Source: Polynucleobacter sp. JS-JIR-II-50
GTDB taxonomy: Bacteria; Pseudomonadota; Gammaproteobacteria; Burkholderiales; Burkholderiaceae
Direction of reading: 5' to 3'
DNA length: 64,000 bases
Assembly: GCF_018687895.1 (NCBI RefSeq)
Contig: NZ_CP061307.1
Coordinates: forward strand, 1,633,948-1,697,947
Shown here: piece by piece, positions 55,292 through 63,945 of the stretch
Layout of the letters: each line of letters begins with the position of its first letter
Numbering within the stretch: position 1 is the first letter of the stretch
Notes under the pieces: generated by a model
Databases searched by the model: none
What the model was told of the DNA's origin: nothing
Seen by the model: the letters and a program-made list of their open reading frames with translations, nothing else
Position numbers and translations under genes: made by a program

Positions 55292-57493
55292 TTATTTAGC
55301 TTTAGCGCTACTAGCTCTTGCCTTATGTAGCTTACGATAGCTATCGATCAAACGATGGTGCCTATCTAGCCCCTCTAACTTCATACTCGTTGGCGTTAAA
55401 CCGCAGAAACGAACGCTGCCATCGATTGAACCCAAAACGGCATCCATCCTAGCATCACCATACATACGGCGGAAGTTCGATTCATAGTCTGACATCTCTA
55501 ATTCATCATCTAGGTGAACTTCAAGGGCAGCATCTAGGGCTTGGTAAAACAATTTACGCTCTACTGTATTGTCGTTGAACTGAAGAAAGGCACCCACTAG
55601 CTCATGTGCTTCCTCAAATTGCTTTAAAACAAGATGAATCAACAGCTTTAGCTCGAGAACAGTAAGTTGACCCCAAACGGTATTCTCATCAAACTCAATG
55701 CCAATTAATGTGGCGATATCGCCATACTCATCTAGCTCGTTATTTTCCAAACGATCCAGAAGTGCAGATAAACTAGCATCGTCTAGTTGGGATAAATTGA
55801 GAACATCCTTGCGGAACAGCAAAGACTTATTAGTGTTGTCCCAAATCAAATCTTCAATTGGGTAGATCTCAGAGTAGCCAGGCACTAAGATTCGACAAGC
55901 TGTTGCGCCCAGTTGATCATAGACAGCTACATAAGCCTCTTTGCCAATCTCTTTCAGAATACCGAACAGAGTTTGTGCCTCTTTAGCATTCGAATCCTCA
56001 CCCCTGCTAGAGAAGTCCCACTCTACAAATTCATAATCTGATTTGGCGCTGAAGAAGCGCCAAGACACAATGCCACTGGAATCAATGAAGTGCTCCACAA
56101 AGTTGTTGGGCTCAGTCACAGCCTCGCTGGCAAAGGTAGGTGGGGGCAAATCATTCAGGCCTTCTAAGCTACGGCCCTGCAATAACTCAGTCAAACTTCT
56201 CTCTAAGGCAACTTCAAGACTTGGATGTGCGCCAAATGAGGCAAAGACACCACCTGTTCTTGGGTTCATTAAGGTGACGCACATGACTGGATAGATGCCG
56301 CCGAGTGATGCATCTTTAACCAATACCGGGAAACCCTGCTCCTCTAGACTCTGAATACCAGCCAGAATGCCGGGATACTTCGCGAGCACTTCCTGCGGTA
56401 CATCCGGTAATGCAATTTCGCCTTCCAGAATTTCACGCTTTACTGCTCGCTCAAAAATCTCTGACAAGCACTGTACCTGGGCTTCGGCTAAGGTATTACC
56501 AGCACTCATACCATTACTGACGAATAAATTTTCAATCAGGTTGGATGGAAAATATACAGTCTCGCCGTCGGATTGCCGCACGTACGGCAATGAACAGATG
56601 CCGCGCTCTACATTACCGGAATTGGTGTCCACTAGATGTGAAGCTTTTAGCTCTCCATCTGGGTTATAAATGTTTTGACAGTATTCATCTAGAATTTCAG
56701 TGGGCAATGCATCTTTTTTGCCAGGCTTGAACCAACGCTCATTGGGGTAATGCACAAACTCTGCATTAGCAATATCCTCGCCCCAATATGCACCTGCATA
56801 AAAATGGTTATTGCTCAAGCGCTCGATATATTCGCCCAGAGCAGAAGCTAAAGCGCTTTCTTTGGTTGCGCCTTTACCATTGGTAAAGCACATCGGGGAA
56901 TGCGCATCACGTATATGTAATGACCATACATTGGGAATCAGATTGCGCCACGAAGCGATTTCGATCTTAATACCAAGATTAGCCAAAAGACCCGACATAT
57001 TGGCAATCGTTTCCTCCAGGGGCAGATCTTTACCCAGAATATGGGTGCTAGCACTAACGTCAGGCTTTAAGGTCAATAGACTCTGCGCATCAGCATCAAG
57101 ATTAGCAACCTGCTCAATAACAAAATCGAGGCCTTCCTGCACCACCTTCTTAACCGTACAACGCTCAATTGAGCGCAGAATACCTTGTCGATCAGTTGCT
57201 GAAATATCGGTCGGCAACTCAACTTGAATTTTAAAGATTTGTTTGTAGCGGTTTTCTGGGTCGACAATATTGTTTTGTGAGAGCCGAATATTCTCGGTAG
57301 AAATATTCCGAGTTTCGCAATACAGCTTTACAAAGTAAGCTGCGCATAAAGCAGATGAGGCTAAGAAGTAATCAAACGGCCCTGGGGCAGAACCATCGCC
57401 CTTATATCGAATTGGCTGGTCAGCAATGACCGTAAAGTCATCAAACTTTGCCTCTAGACGAAGCTTATCGAGAAAATTGACTTTAATTTCCAT
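55292..57493 (-). CDS. OsmC domain/YcaO domain-containing protein
   Basis: A 733-residue fusion. Residues 1-140 are an OsmC-type peroxidase domain with the two canonical cysteines C50 (SALCAAY) and C112 (ERCTVKK). Residues about 165-590 are a YcaO domain very close to E. coli YcaO (FTNGKGATKESALASALGEY, SNGMSAGNTLAEAQVQ, GAHPSLEVALERSLTELLQGR), and the C-terminal part (about 590-733) resembles the TPR-like tail of E. coli YcaO. E. coli YcaO supports RimO-dependent thiomethylation of ribosomal protein S12. The OsmC fusion implies a thiol or peroxide link. It is upstream of a nitroreductase gene. Confidence 0.95.
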   Translation of the reverse strand: MEIKVNFLDKLRLEAKFDDFTVIADQPIRYKGDGSAPGPFDYFLASSALCAAYFVKLYCETRNISTENIRLSQNNIVDPENRYKQIFKIQVELPTDISATDRQGILRSIERCTVKKVVQEGLDFVIEQVANLDADAQSLLTLKPDVSASTHILGKDLPLEETIANMSGLLANLGIKIEIASWRNLIPNVWSLHIRDAHSPMCFTNGKGATKESALASALGEYIERLSNNHFYAGAYWGEDIANAEFVHYPNERWFKPGKKDALPTEILDEYCQNIYNPDGELKASHLVDTNSGNVERGICSLPYVRQSDGETVYFPSNLIENLFVSNGMSAGNTLAEAQVQCLSEIFERAVKREILEGEIALPDVPQEVLAKYPGILAGIQSLEEQGFPVLVKDASLGGIYPVMCVTLMNPRTGGVFASFGAHPSLEVALERSLTELLQGRSLEGLNDLPPPTFASEAVTEPNNFVEHFIDSSGIVSWRFFSAKSDYEFVEWDFSSRGEDSNAKEAQTLFGILKEIGKEAYVAVYDQLGATACRILVPGYSEIYPIEDLIWDNTNKSLLFRKDVLNLSQLDDASLSALLDRLENNELDEYGDIATLIGIEFDENTVWGQLTVLELKLLIHLVLKQFEEAHELVGAFLQFNDNTVERKLFYQALDAALEVHLDDELEMSDYESNFRRMYGDARMDAVLGSIDGSVRFCGLTPTSMKLEGLDRHHRLIDSYRKLHKARASSAKAK

Positions 57494-57567
57494 GGGGATG
57501 ATTCCAAAATAGTGCGAAAGATGACATGAGCGCTATTATCTCCCGCAACACCATTACCGTCACCGCA

Positions 57568-58221
57568 TCAGTCGAGTAGATGACCAGTCTTTACAAAGAT
57601 AGTGCAGCCTTCTTTGCTAAAAGGCTGATGAAGACTCATATGAGGGCTTCTGATCCAGGAACCAGCAGGATAGCGCCCATGCTCATCCTCAAATACGCCT
57701 TCAACCACAAAGATTTCCTCACCGCCGTAATGTTTATGGGGATTGAAATAGGTCTGAGGAGCCCACCGAACTAAAGTAGATCCGCTGCCTTGTTGCATTA
57801 GTGGCATTACATTAAGACCTGGAACCATACCCTGGTACCAAGGAGCAGTTTTGGTATTAATGACCTCTCGCTCCACTTGATCTGGACCCAGATGTCGTAG
57901 CTTCACAAACAGAGTGCAGCCAGTTTGACTAAATGGCGCATGAGAGGATCCGGGGGGATTCATGAGATAGGTGCCGGCAGGGTAGTCTCCTGTCTCATCA
58001 CTAAAGACACCATCTAAAACCAAAATCTCCTCACCAAATTCATGGGCGTGAGTGTTAAATTGGGCTCCTGGTTGATAGCGCACGATAGAGGTTGCCTTTG
58101 CTACTTCATCACCGATACGATCGAGCATGCGACGCTCAACCCCAGGCTCGGGACTAGGAACCCATGGTAAGTCATGGTGGTTTACAACAACTTTCTTGCT
58201 GTAATCAGAATTAATATTCAC
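57568..58221 (-). CDS. Bicupin protein, ChrR-like cupin family
   Basis: A 217-residue protein made of two cupin repeats. Repeat 1 (about 40-112) has H58, H60, E65 and H94; repeat 2 (about 145-217) has H162, H164, E169 and H198, with closely similar surrounding sequence (EEILVLDGVFSDETGDYPAG and EEIFVVEGVFEDEHGRYPAG). Each should bind one metal ion. The anti-sigma part of ChrR is absent, so this is an enzyme or metal-sensing cupin. The start is GTG without a clear RBS. Confidence 0.88.
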   Translation of the reverse strand: MNINSDYSKKVVVNHHDLPWVPSPEPGVERRMLDRIGDEVAKATSIVRYQPGAQFNTHAHEFGEEILVLDGVFSDETGDYPAGTYLMNPPGSSHAPFSQTGCTLFVKLRHLGPDQVEREVINTKTAPWYQGMVPGLNVMPLMQQGSGSTLVRWAPQTYFNPHKHYGGEEIFVVEGVFEDEHGRYPAGSWIRSPHMSLHQPFSKEGCTIFVKTGHLLD

Positions 58222-58295
58222 TTAGGACATTTCATATATACAAACATAGCTAAGCATAGCAAGCAAATAGAGTTGATGCTGAATAGGCCCTCAAA

Positions 58296-59687
58296 TCAGA
58301 GCTCTATCACTTTATTTTTATAAGCTCCAGCCAGGGCTTTTTTCAATATCTTATAGATATCGAGATCAAAATCACCTTCTCCAAACTCAGCCAATTCATG
58401 AAGTTCATCGTGATTGATAGCGGTACCCAGGTAACACCACCTATCTACCACGATCATCTCATCACCCTCTTTAATGGCAATAGCTCCGGAATAAGGCCAT
58501 ACCTGCACCTTGAATAAGTCCATTACCGTCCTCAATTGCAGATTGTGCATGGCAACCGGTTTGAGATTGAGACAAGCTCCCTCACATTGCTTCACCTGAT
58601 ACCCAAAACAAGATTTGCCGTCCAATCTTTTTTCAAGCCCTAATAGCGCTTCACATAAGTGATGTTTTTTTGCAATCGCTTTTAAGTAAGAGTGCGCCTC
58701 TCGCTTGCTATAAAACAAACCGTATAAGTTCTCTTGCAAGCCGGGGGCAAGATGATGGTGTGTAACCAGCTGGGGAACAAGGACTCCAGATGCATCTTCC
58801 TCCAAACGCCATGCGCATAAATCCTTAGATTTACGAAGCTTGATATTCATTACAGGCATGCGCTCTTTGATTAATTTGGATTCAAGAATTAAGGCGCCCA
58901 ACTCACCACTAGTCTCAATCCAATCAATGTCGCGAACTTGCAACGAAAGCTTCATTTCCTTACGCTGTGTTAATGCCCCCTGAAAATGTCCCATCACCCT
59001 ACTGCGTAACGAGATACTTTTACCAATATAGAGTGGGATCTTGTTATCCCCATAAAAGATATAACAACCTGGGCCATCCGGAATTAAATCTACTGCATGC
59101 TGATCAATGTTTGGAGGAAGACTAGGGTTGCCAATCAGCTGGTTAATTGCCTGATTTAATTTATCAAACCCAAATTGGGATTCGCACACTCGCCAAAACT
59201 GAAGCAGTAGATCTGCATCGCCAAGTGCACGGTGCCTAGCACCCACTTTCAGGCCGTGGGCACTAATAAGAGTATCGAGATTATGGCGAGGCTGCTCTGG
59301 AAACAACAATCTGGAGAGTTTTACTGTACATAAAACTTTTGGCTTAAAGTCAATTCCGATTCTTTTAAAGGAGGCTTTGATAAACCCATAATCAAATCTA
59401 GCATTGTGAGCAACAAATATTTTTCCCTGAAGCTCTTTTGCCAACTCCTTAGCGATCTCAGAAAAACATGGTTGAGACTCGACCATGGATGGGACTATGC
59501 CCGTCAGTTTTTGAATGTTTTGTGGAATAAAGACCTGGGGGTTAATTAACCTTTCCCATACATGAATCTCATGACTTGCCAGGGTTTTAATCCCTATCTC
59601 TGTAATTCGATCACGCTCAAAATTCGACCCCGTGGTTTCAATATCAACAAATGCTAAATCAGGGTATGAGTGCGGCTTAACGTCCAC
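58296..59687 (-). CDS. DEDDh 3'-5' exonuclease fused to GIY-YIG nuclease (Cho/UvrC-like)
   Basis: A 463-residue fusion. Residues 8-175 are a DnaQ-like exonuclease: D15 and E17 in VDIETTGSNFERD, HNARFDYGFI, and the HRALGDADLL block (DEDDh type). From about 205 a GIY-YIG domain follows (PGCYIFYGDNKIPLYIGKS and SLRSRVMGHF), as in Cho and the N-terminal half of UvrC, which incise 3' to DNA lesions. The C-terminal part carries CEGACLN, a UvrC/Cho-like cysteine segment. Start GTG. Role: DNA repair, probably nucleotide-excision type. Confidence 0.9.
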   Translation of the reverse strand: MDVKPHSYPDLAFVDIETTGSNFERDRITEIGIKTLASHEIHVWERLINPQVFIPQNIQKLTGIVPSMVESQPCFSEIAKELAKELQGKIFVAHNARFDYGFIKASFKRIGIDFKPKVLCTVKLSRLLFPEQPRHNLDTLISAHGLKVGARHRALGDADLLLQFWRVCESQFGFDKLNQAINQLIGNPSLPPNIDQHAVDLIPDGPGCYIFYGDNKIPLYIGKSISLRSRVMGHFQGALTQRKEMKLSLQVRDIDWIETSGELGALILESKLIKERMPVMNIKLRKSKDLCAWRLEEDASGVLVPQLVTHHHLAPGLQENLYGLFYSKREAHSYLKAIAKKHHLCEALLGLEKRLDGKSCFGYQVKQCEGACLNLKPVAMHNLQLRTVMDLFKVQVWPYSGAIAIKEGDEMIVVDRWCYLGTAINHDELHELAEFGEGDFDLDIYKILKKALAGAYKNKVIEL

Positions 59688-59707
59688 GCTAGAGGTCTTG
59701 GATTTAT

Positions 59708-60295
59708 TTAGTTTGTAGAGGTATCTCTATTCAAATATTCAGCAAAGCTAAAGATTGAGTTAGGACCGCGAGGGATATTCTCCACTTGTTTAAAGGGAGT
59801 TTTAACTGCCCTCTGAACTTCCCTCTTTTGCTTCTTTTCTCGCCCAGCATTCATTAAAGGGTCAACCGGCAAATAAGGCTTTCGCTCAGGGGCCGCTTGA
59901 ACTTCACTAAACCGTGGAATGTAATCTTTGATTGCAGTAGCCAAAGTAACATTTGAAATACAACTCATCATGTAAGTCTCAAGTGATTGATAAAGCTCTT
60001 TAGCAATATCCGCTACTTCAACTTTTTTCTTCTTAATCTGATTCATCGCCAAAACAATATCTTTAATGGTGATAATTCGAGGATCCTTTGAAAGCTGATA
60101 TCCACCAGATCGGCCTTTGATGCCAATCACAAGTCCTGACTCCCTAAGTGGGCGTAGCAACAACTCAAGACGACTAATCGATATATGCTGCCTTTTTGAA
60201 ATCTCTGGGACAGTTACAAGTTGTCCATTGACAGAATGACTTGCAATATCAACCAAAGTGTTGAGTGCTGACTTAACTGCTTTTGTGACTTCCAT
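59708..60295 (-). CDS. Rrf2 family transcriptional regulator
   Basis: A 195-residue protein. The winged HTH (about 1-85) shows SALNTLVDIASHSVNGQLVTVPEISKRQHIS and LRESGLVIGIKGRSGGYQLSKDP, the Rrf2 recognition and wing regions. Only one cysteine (in MMSCISN) lies in the region where IscR and NsrR have three, so a classical Fe-S cluster is doubtful. A basic C-terminal extension (about 140-195) is unusual. Its neighbour is the exonuclease/GIY-YIG gene, 20 bases downstream; regulation of that gene is possible. Confidence 0.88.
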   Translation of the reverse strand: MEVTKAVKSALNTLVDIASHSVNGQLVTVPEISKRQHISISRLELLLRPLRESGLVIGIKGRSGGYQLSKDPRIITIKDIVLAMNQIKKKKVEVADIAKELYQSLETYMMSCISNVTLATAIKDYIPRFSEVQAAPERKPYLPVDPLMNAGREKKQKREVQRAVKTPFKQVENIPRGPNSIFSFAEYLNRDTSTN

Positions 60296-60473
60296 GGTTT
60301 TTTGGATATAAAAATGTTATTAAGGCTAGTATGAAACTGATTCCAAACTTGTGCTGCAGCACATTCATTAACCCTATTTCATTTATGGTTGAAGTTATCG
60401 GTCTTAAGAATTCTTCTCAAGGGATGGGTACAGTGTCGTACATAGCAATACAGCATTTTTCTCGTTACTTTGA

Positions 60474-60902
60474 TCACCCTAGATGGGCTCTAACGGCAGC
60501 AATCAAAGGCAACTGTTGCTCCCGCCTTAAAAACTGTCCTAACTCGACTCGTAAATGAGATTGGCTGATGTGGAATACCTTTGACTCCTCGGTTGGCAAG
60601 TCTATTTTTGCCCACTGAGTATTAAATTCATGAACAGTTTCCTTGTAGCCGATAAATTTTTTGACTATTAAGCGCTTGCCTTCAATTTCAATGGTTTCAG
60701 AATCGAGGGCATGCCGGCAATAGATTAAAAATCCAAGTGTTACCGCACTTAACTCTAGGGCGGTAAAAATGGGTATAACCCATACCCCTGCCAAAAAGAA
60801 GCCTGCTGCAACGATCAGCGAAAGACAGACCAAAACAATATAAAACTGTAGTAGCTGCTTTGGCGTCAGCGCACAATTTCTTCGCATTTGCCAACGCTTC
60901 AT
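60474..60902 (-). CDS. DUF2244 family membrane protein
   Basis: A 142-residue protein starting at MKRWQMRRNCALTPKQLL, with two helices (about 18-38 and 42-62) and a C-terminal cytoplasmic domain. RRNCALTPKQLLQFY and LIVKKFIGYKETVHEFNTQW are DUF2244 blocks. In many betaproteobacteria DUF2244 lies near cytochrome oxidase genes, but not here. It is preceded by two small minus-strand genes. Confidence 0.88.
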   Translation of the reverse strand: MKRWQMRRNCALTPKQLLQFYIVLVCLSLIVAAGFFLAGVWVIPIFTALELSAVTLGFLIYCRHALDSETIEIEGKRLIVKKFIGYKETVHEFNTQWAKIDLPTEESKVFHISQSHLRVELGQFLRREQQLPLIAAVRAHLG

Positions 60903-60938
60903 TCTCAATATACCTATTAGATGATTAGCTAAAAAGGG

Positions 60939-61088
60939 TTAATGAATTTTTTTACGCTCTTGCTCTTTGGCTAGCTGATCAGCGCTTCTTTGCTGAAAAT
61001 CAACCATGGTGTGATAACCCATTTGATAACAAGGGCAATGCTTACCCAGAATCCAACGAGCGAGTTTGATGCGAAGTTTTTGTAACAT
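60939..61088 (-). CDS. Small 49-residue protein, unknown
   Basis: A short frame read from the sequence: MLQKLRIKLARWILGKHCPC begins it, then a polar tail rich in Gln, Lys and Glu. GAGG precedes the ATG at good spacing, and the frame lies between a Cys-rich small gene and DUF2244 on the same strand. The CPC motif after a basic amphipathic helix is notable. The family is not recognised. Confidence 0.65.
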   Translation of the reverse strand: MLQKLRIKLARWILGKHCPCYQMGYHTMVDFQQRSADQLAKEQERKKIH

Positions 61089-61111
61089 GGATGCCTCCTA
61101 GTGGCGTTGCT

Positions 61112-61300
61112 TTATTTTGACTCGGAATTACTCTGATCTACTTGCCTGCCGATGTCAGGCGCCAGATCTTTTGACTTGTTCAAGGTAAGGCTTGGGGCAG
61201 CCATTTTTTCCCCATCCCAAACTTGTCCACACCAGCACTCGCCAACATCATTAATGATGCAAACACCGGAGCCGCAGCATCGCTTATCTGGGGCTTTCAT
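61112..61300 (-). CDS. Small cysteine-rich protein, unknown
   Basis: A 62-residue protein. The N-terminal core CCGSGVCIINDVGECWCGQ contains five cysteines in 18 residues, followed by WDGEKM and a polar tail. AAGG lies eight bases before the ATG. The pattern suggests a metal or redox site. It starts a small minus-strand cluster with the 49-residue gene (24 bases later) and DUF2244. I do not recognise a named family. Confidence 0.7.
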   Translation of the reverse strand: MKAPDKRCCGSGVCIINDVGECWCGQVWDGEKMAAPSLTLNKSKDLAPDIGRQVDQSNSESK

Positions 61301-61377
61301 GGGTATGCCTTCTCTAGAAATTGAAATTAAGACTATTCTAGGGTTTTTAGAGAATTAGTGCTTACCACTCGCCAGCA

Positions 61378-62001
61378 ATGATGCAAAGTTCGTTATTTGA
61401 AACTAACCCCGCCGATTGCACCCTAAACCTGCTACCAAAGGATGGATGTGCTCATTACTATTCCGGCATCTTTTCTGAGCAGAAGACCACGCAATTAATG
61501 AATCAGCTGAAAGAGTCTCTTGCTTGGGAATCTGATCGACTGGTGATGTTTGGCAAAACGATCACTACTCGCCGGCAAGTTTCTTGGGTGGGAGAGCCCT
61601 CTTGCTCCTACACCTACTCTGGGATAACAAAGAGTCCTCAAGCATGGACGCCCGAACTATTAATGATAAAAGCTAGGCTAGAAGAAATATCTCAATCTGA
61701 ATTTAACTCTTGCCTACTCAATTTTTACCATGATGGTGATGACGGTATGGGATGGCATAGCGATAATGAGAAAGAGCTTGATGCATCGTCCCCTATTGCA
61801 TCACTGAGCCTTGGTGCCAAGCGCAAGTTCGCCTTTAGACACAAGCTGGATAAAACAACTATCTCAGTTTTCCTAGAAAATGGTAGCGCATTAATGATGC
61901 ATGCACCCACTCAAGAATTTTGGCATCATGCCTTATTGAAAACGAAAACAATAGCTGAACCCCGCATTAACCTAACATTCAGAAAAATAATTAATACTTA
62001 G
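61378..62001 (+). CDS. Alpha-ketoglutarate-dependent dioxygenase AlkB family
   Basis: A 207-residue demethylase-type enzyme. Fe ligands H127 and D129 (GWHSDN) and H184, with 2OG-binding R196 and R202 in RINLTFRK, are the AlkB signature; the LNFYHDGDDGMGWHSD region fixes the AlkB-like (2OG-FeII_Oxy_2) family. It reverses alkylation damage in DNA or RNA. The ATG lacks a clear RBS. The SDR gene follows two bases later. Confidence 0.93.
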   Translation: MMQSSLFETNPADCTLNLLPKDGCAHYYSGIFSEQKTTQLMNQLKESLAWESDRLVMFGKTITTRRQVSWVGEPSCSYTYSGITKSPQAWTPELLMIKARLEEISQSEFNSCLLNFYHDGDDGMGWHSDNEKELDASSPIASLSLGAKRKFAFRHKLDKTTISVFLENGSALMMHAPTQEFWHHALLKTKTIAEPRINLTFRKIINT

Positions 62002-62003
62002 CG

Positions 62004-62699
62004 ATGAGCTTACTTCCAAAACCATTTAGCGCACTTGTCATTGGAGCATCGGGGACTATTGGCTCCCATTTTGTAAAACTACTGCAGAATCATCCATCTT
62101 GCTCCAGGGTAATTGGCATACATCGTAACTCCGCTCATGCAATTGATTACCATCATCCACAGACTATTGAAACTTCTGCAAGAAGTCTGGCTAAGTTAGG
62201 GCCATTTCAATTGATCATCAACACTATTGGTGTATTACATTCAGAAGAATGGATGCCTGAAAAGAAATTGGATGATTTAAATGCAACTCAATTGGCTGAG
62301 ATGTTCAATACAAACACTATTGGTCCAGCCCTAACAATCAAGCATTTCTCAAAACTCTTGGACCCAAAGCATGGAGTTATGGCAACCCTCTCTGCTAAGG
62401 TGGGCAGCATTGAAGATAATCGACTGGGTGGTTGGTATAGCTATAGAGCTTCAAAAGCCGCGCTGAATATGATCATCAAAACAGCCTCTATCGAATTTGC
62501 AAGAACGAAGCCCAATATTGCTTTGATTGCCCTTCACCCCGGCACCGTGAACTCTGGATTGTCACAACCTTTTCGCGGCCAGCAAATCGGCAGGGATCCC
62601 CTAGAGGCGGTAAGTGACATGTTTAATGTCCTTGCAAATGTGAAGAAAGAAGATTCAGGCAGCTTTCTGACTTACTCAGGTGAAAAATTACCTTGGTAA
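62004..62699 (+). CDS. SDR family NAD(P)-dependent oxidoreductase (C-factor-like)
   Basis: A 231-residue short-chain dehydrogenase with cofactor motif VIGASGTIGSHFVKLL (about 13-28), NTIGVLHSE, and catalytic GGWYSYRASKAALNMI (YxxxK). The HPGTVNSGLSQPF segment after it matches CsgA/C-factor-type SDRs. It is translationally close to alkB (two-base gap). The substrate is unknown. Confidence 0.9.
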   Translation: MSLLPKPFSALVIGASGTIGSHFVKLLQNHPSCSRVIGIHRNSAHAIDYHHPQTIETSARSLAKLGPFQLIINTIGVLHSEEWMPEKKLDDLNATQLAEMFNTNTIGPALTIKHFSKLLDPKHGVMATLSAKVGSIEDNRLGGWYSYRASKAALNMIIKTASIEFARTKPNIALIALHPGTVNSGLSQPFRGQQIGRDPLEAVSDMFNVLANVKKEDSGSFLTYSGEKLPW

Positions 62700-62843
62700 A
62701 ACCAAAGAGCTGTATGAGTAGATATCCGAAGAAAACCACTTTCTTACTCTTTAGTTTTGAAAGTCAAAATGCTTGGGAGCACTAATCCTAGCGTCTAGTT
62801 ACTCCTAAATACTTCAGCAATATGCTTCTGTAGAATAAAGCTC

Positions 62844-63500
62844 ATGAAACCAACGATCAAAATAGACTATGTATCTGATGTAGCCTGCCCTTGGTGTGCT
62901 GTCGGGCTAGGCAATCTCAATCAGGCAATTTCCCAGTTAAGTGATCGGGCTAATTTTGAGGTGCACTTTCATCCTTTTGAGCTCAATCCCAATATGCCTT
63001 TGGGTGGTCAAGATGCCATCGAGCATCTCACAGAAAAATATGGCTTAACAGTCGATCAGGTTAAATCTAATCAAGCCAATATTAGGGCTAAAGCGTTGGA
63101 AGCAGGATTTGAATTTCATCCAGAAGGTCGTAAAAGGGTGTACAACACATTTGATGCTCACCGTCTTTTATATTGGGCGGGAGAGGAGTTTGGACTAGAG
63201 AAGCAAGCAGTCCTCAAAAAGGAATTGCTCAATACTTACTTTTGCCTGGCAGTTAATTTAGATGATCAGAAAAATCTAATAGATGCAGTAACTCGTTCTG
63301 GCCTAAATAAGGAAAGGGCCAAAGGGATACTCCAGGGTAAAGAATTTTCTCAGGAAGTTCGGGATGAAGAAGCTACTTATACAAATGCAGGCATCAGCTC
63401 TGTACCCTCTATCATTCTTAACGATCAATATCTTTTACAGGGTGCTCAGCCTCCCGAGTCATTTATCAATGCATTTGAGCAGTTAATTCAAAAGACCTAA
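62844..63500 (+). CDS. DsbA family oxidoreductase (FrnE-like)
   Basis: A 218-residue thioredoxin-fold protein without signal peptide. The active site VACPWCAVG (C15, C18) and the VNLDDQKNLIDAVTRSGLNKERA helical insert are those of the FrnE/2-hydroxychromene-isomerase-like DsbA group; SSVPSIILNDQYLLQGAQPPE holds the cis-Pro. It is cytoplasmic and may counter polyketide or redox stress. Confidence 0.92.
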   Translation: MKPTIKIDYVSDVACPWCAVGLGNLNQAISQLSDRANFEVHFHPFELNPNMPLGGQDAIEHLTEKYGLTVDQVKSNQANIRAKALEAGFEFHPEGRKRVYNTFDAHRLLYWAGEEFGLEKQAVLKKELLNTYFCLAVNLDDQKNLIDAVTRSGLNKERAKGILQGKEFSQEVRDEEATYTNAGISSVPSIILNDQYLLQGAQPPESFINAFEQLIQKT

Positions 63501-63863
63501 AAGACCAATCCCTACTATTTTGATTGGGCCAAACTTAGTTAAATAGGTATTAGCCGCCGTTCCTTAAGGCAATTACCCCATCCTTACTCTAAGCAAGGAT
63601 TATGGCAGCCGACTGGTAACAGCCCAAAAGAGACTAAATTAAATCTCATACCAGCATTAGCAATTATTACCGAGCTCCGGCAATATGGCCATGAGAGTCT
63701 CGGGTATCAATGATGGTTTTAAACCCAGTGACCGAGTCAATAGTCTCACTATAGATGCCCTTGATAAGATTTATATTTACTGATTTCTCTGGGTTATATT
63801 GTGACTGCTGGACGAGGAACTGCTGCTGAGGTTGCTTACACGCTTTGTGTCACAGAAAGAAAA
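63501..63863. other. Gene-poor region before terminator and tRNA fragment
   Basis: No intact gene is recognised. A minus-strand frame (63849-63667) of 60 codons stays open but has no start, and a small hairpin (ATCCTT...AAGGAT, 63580-63600) is present. The stretch may be a decayed remnant. Confidence 0.5.
63667..63849 (-). pseudogene. Possible C-terminal gene remnant without a start
   Basis: A 60-codon minus-strand frame opens directly after an in-frame TGA and ends in TAA at 63667. It has no ATG, GTG or TTG near its beginning. The translated segment YSETIDSVTGFKTIIDTR, followed by a His-rich DSHGHIAGAR end, looks protein-like. It lies just downstream of the terminator and the tRNA half, as expected for a gene cut down during recombination. 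No family is recognised. Confidence 0.3.
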
Positions 63864-63891
63864 ACGACTTAGGAATTTCTCCCTAAGTCGT
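63864..63891 (-). terminator. Rho-independent terminator beside the tRNA fragment
   Basis: ACGACTTAGG (63864-63873), eight-base loop, CCTAAGTCGT (63882-63891): a perfect 10-bp stem. On the minus strand it is followed by TTTTTCTTTC. It is the natural terminator for a tRNA gene ending at 63901. Confidence 0.88.
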
Positions 63892-63900
63892 CGATATTGC

Positions 63901-63945
63901 TGGTGGGCCCACCAGGACTTGAACCTGGGACCAAAGGATTATGAG
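63901..63945 (-). tRNA. 3' half of a CAT-anticodon tRNA (partial; probable attachment site)
   Basis: On the minus strand the sequence begins CTCATAATCC at the anticodon loop, continues through the variable loop, has a full T arm (CCAGG TTCAAGT CCTGG) and ends with the acceptor strand TGGGCCC, A and CCA. It matches the 3' half of a tRNA-Ile2 (CAT) or elongator Met-type tRNA. Upstream (63946-64000) no matching acceptor strand GGGCCCA, no D arm and no 5' anticodon stem are found, so the gene is not intact. Such 3' halves are left where integrases use tRNA ends as att sites. Confidence 0.75.

Noticed and set aside
54346..58295. Azoline-type natural product cluster around YcaO
   Set aside because: No precursor-peptide gene, E1-like partner or exporter is visible, and the YcaO domain closely follows the E. 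coli YcaO type, not the azoline-forming type.
59708..60295. Rrf2 protein as IscR or NsrR
   Set aside because: The three-cysteine cluster motif is missing and no isc genes are adjacent.
60331..60558. 75-codon plus-strand frame before and over the DUF2244 gene
   Set aside because: It overlaps the well-supported DUF2244 coding end, has no RBS and has unnatural composition.
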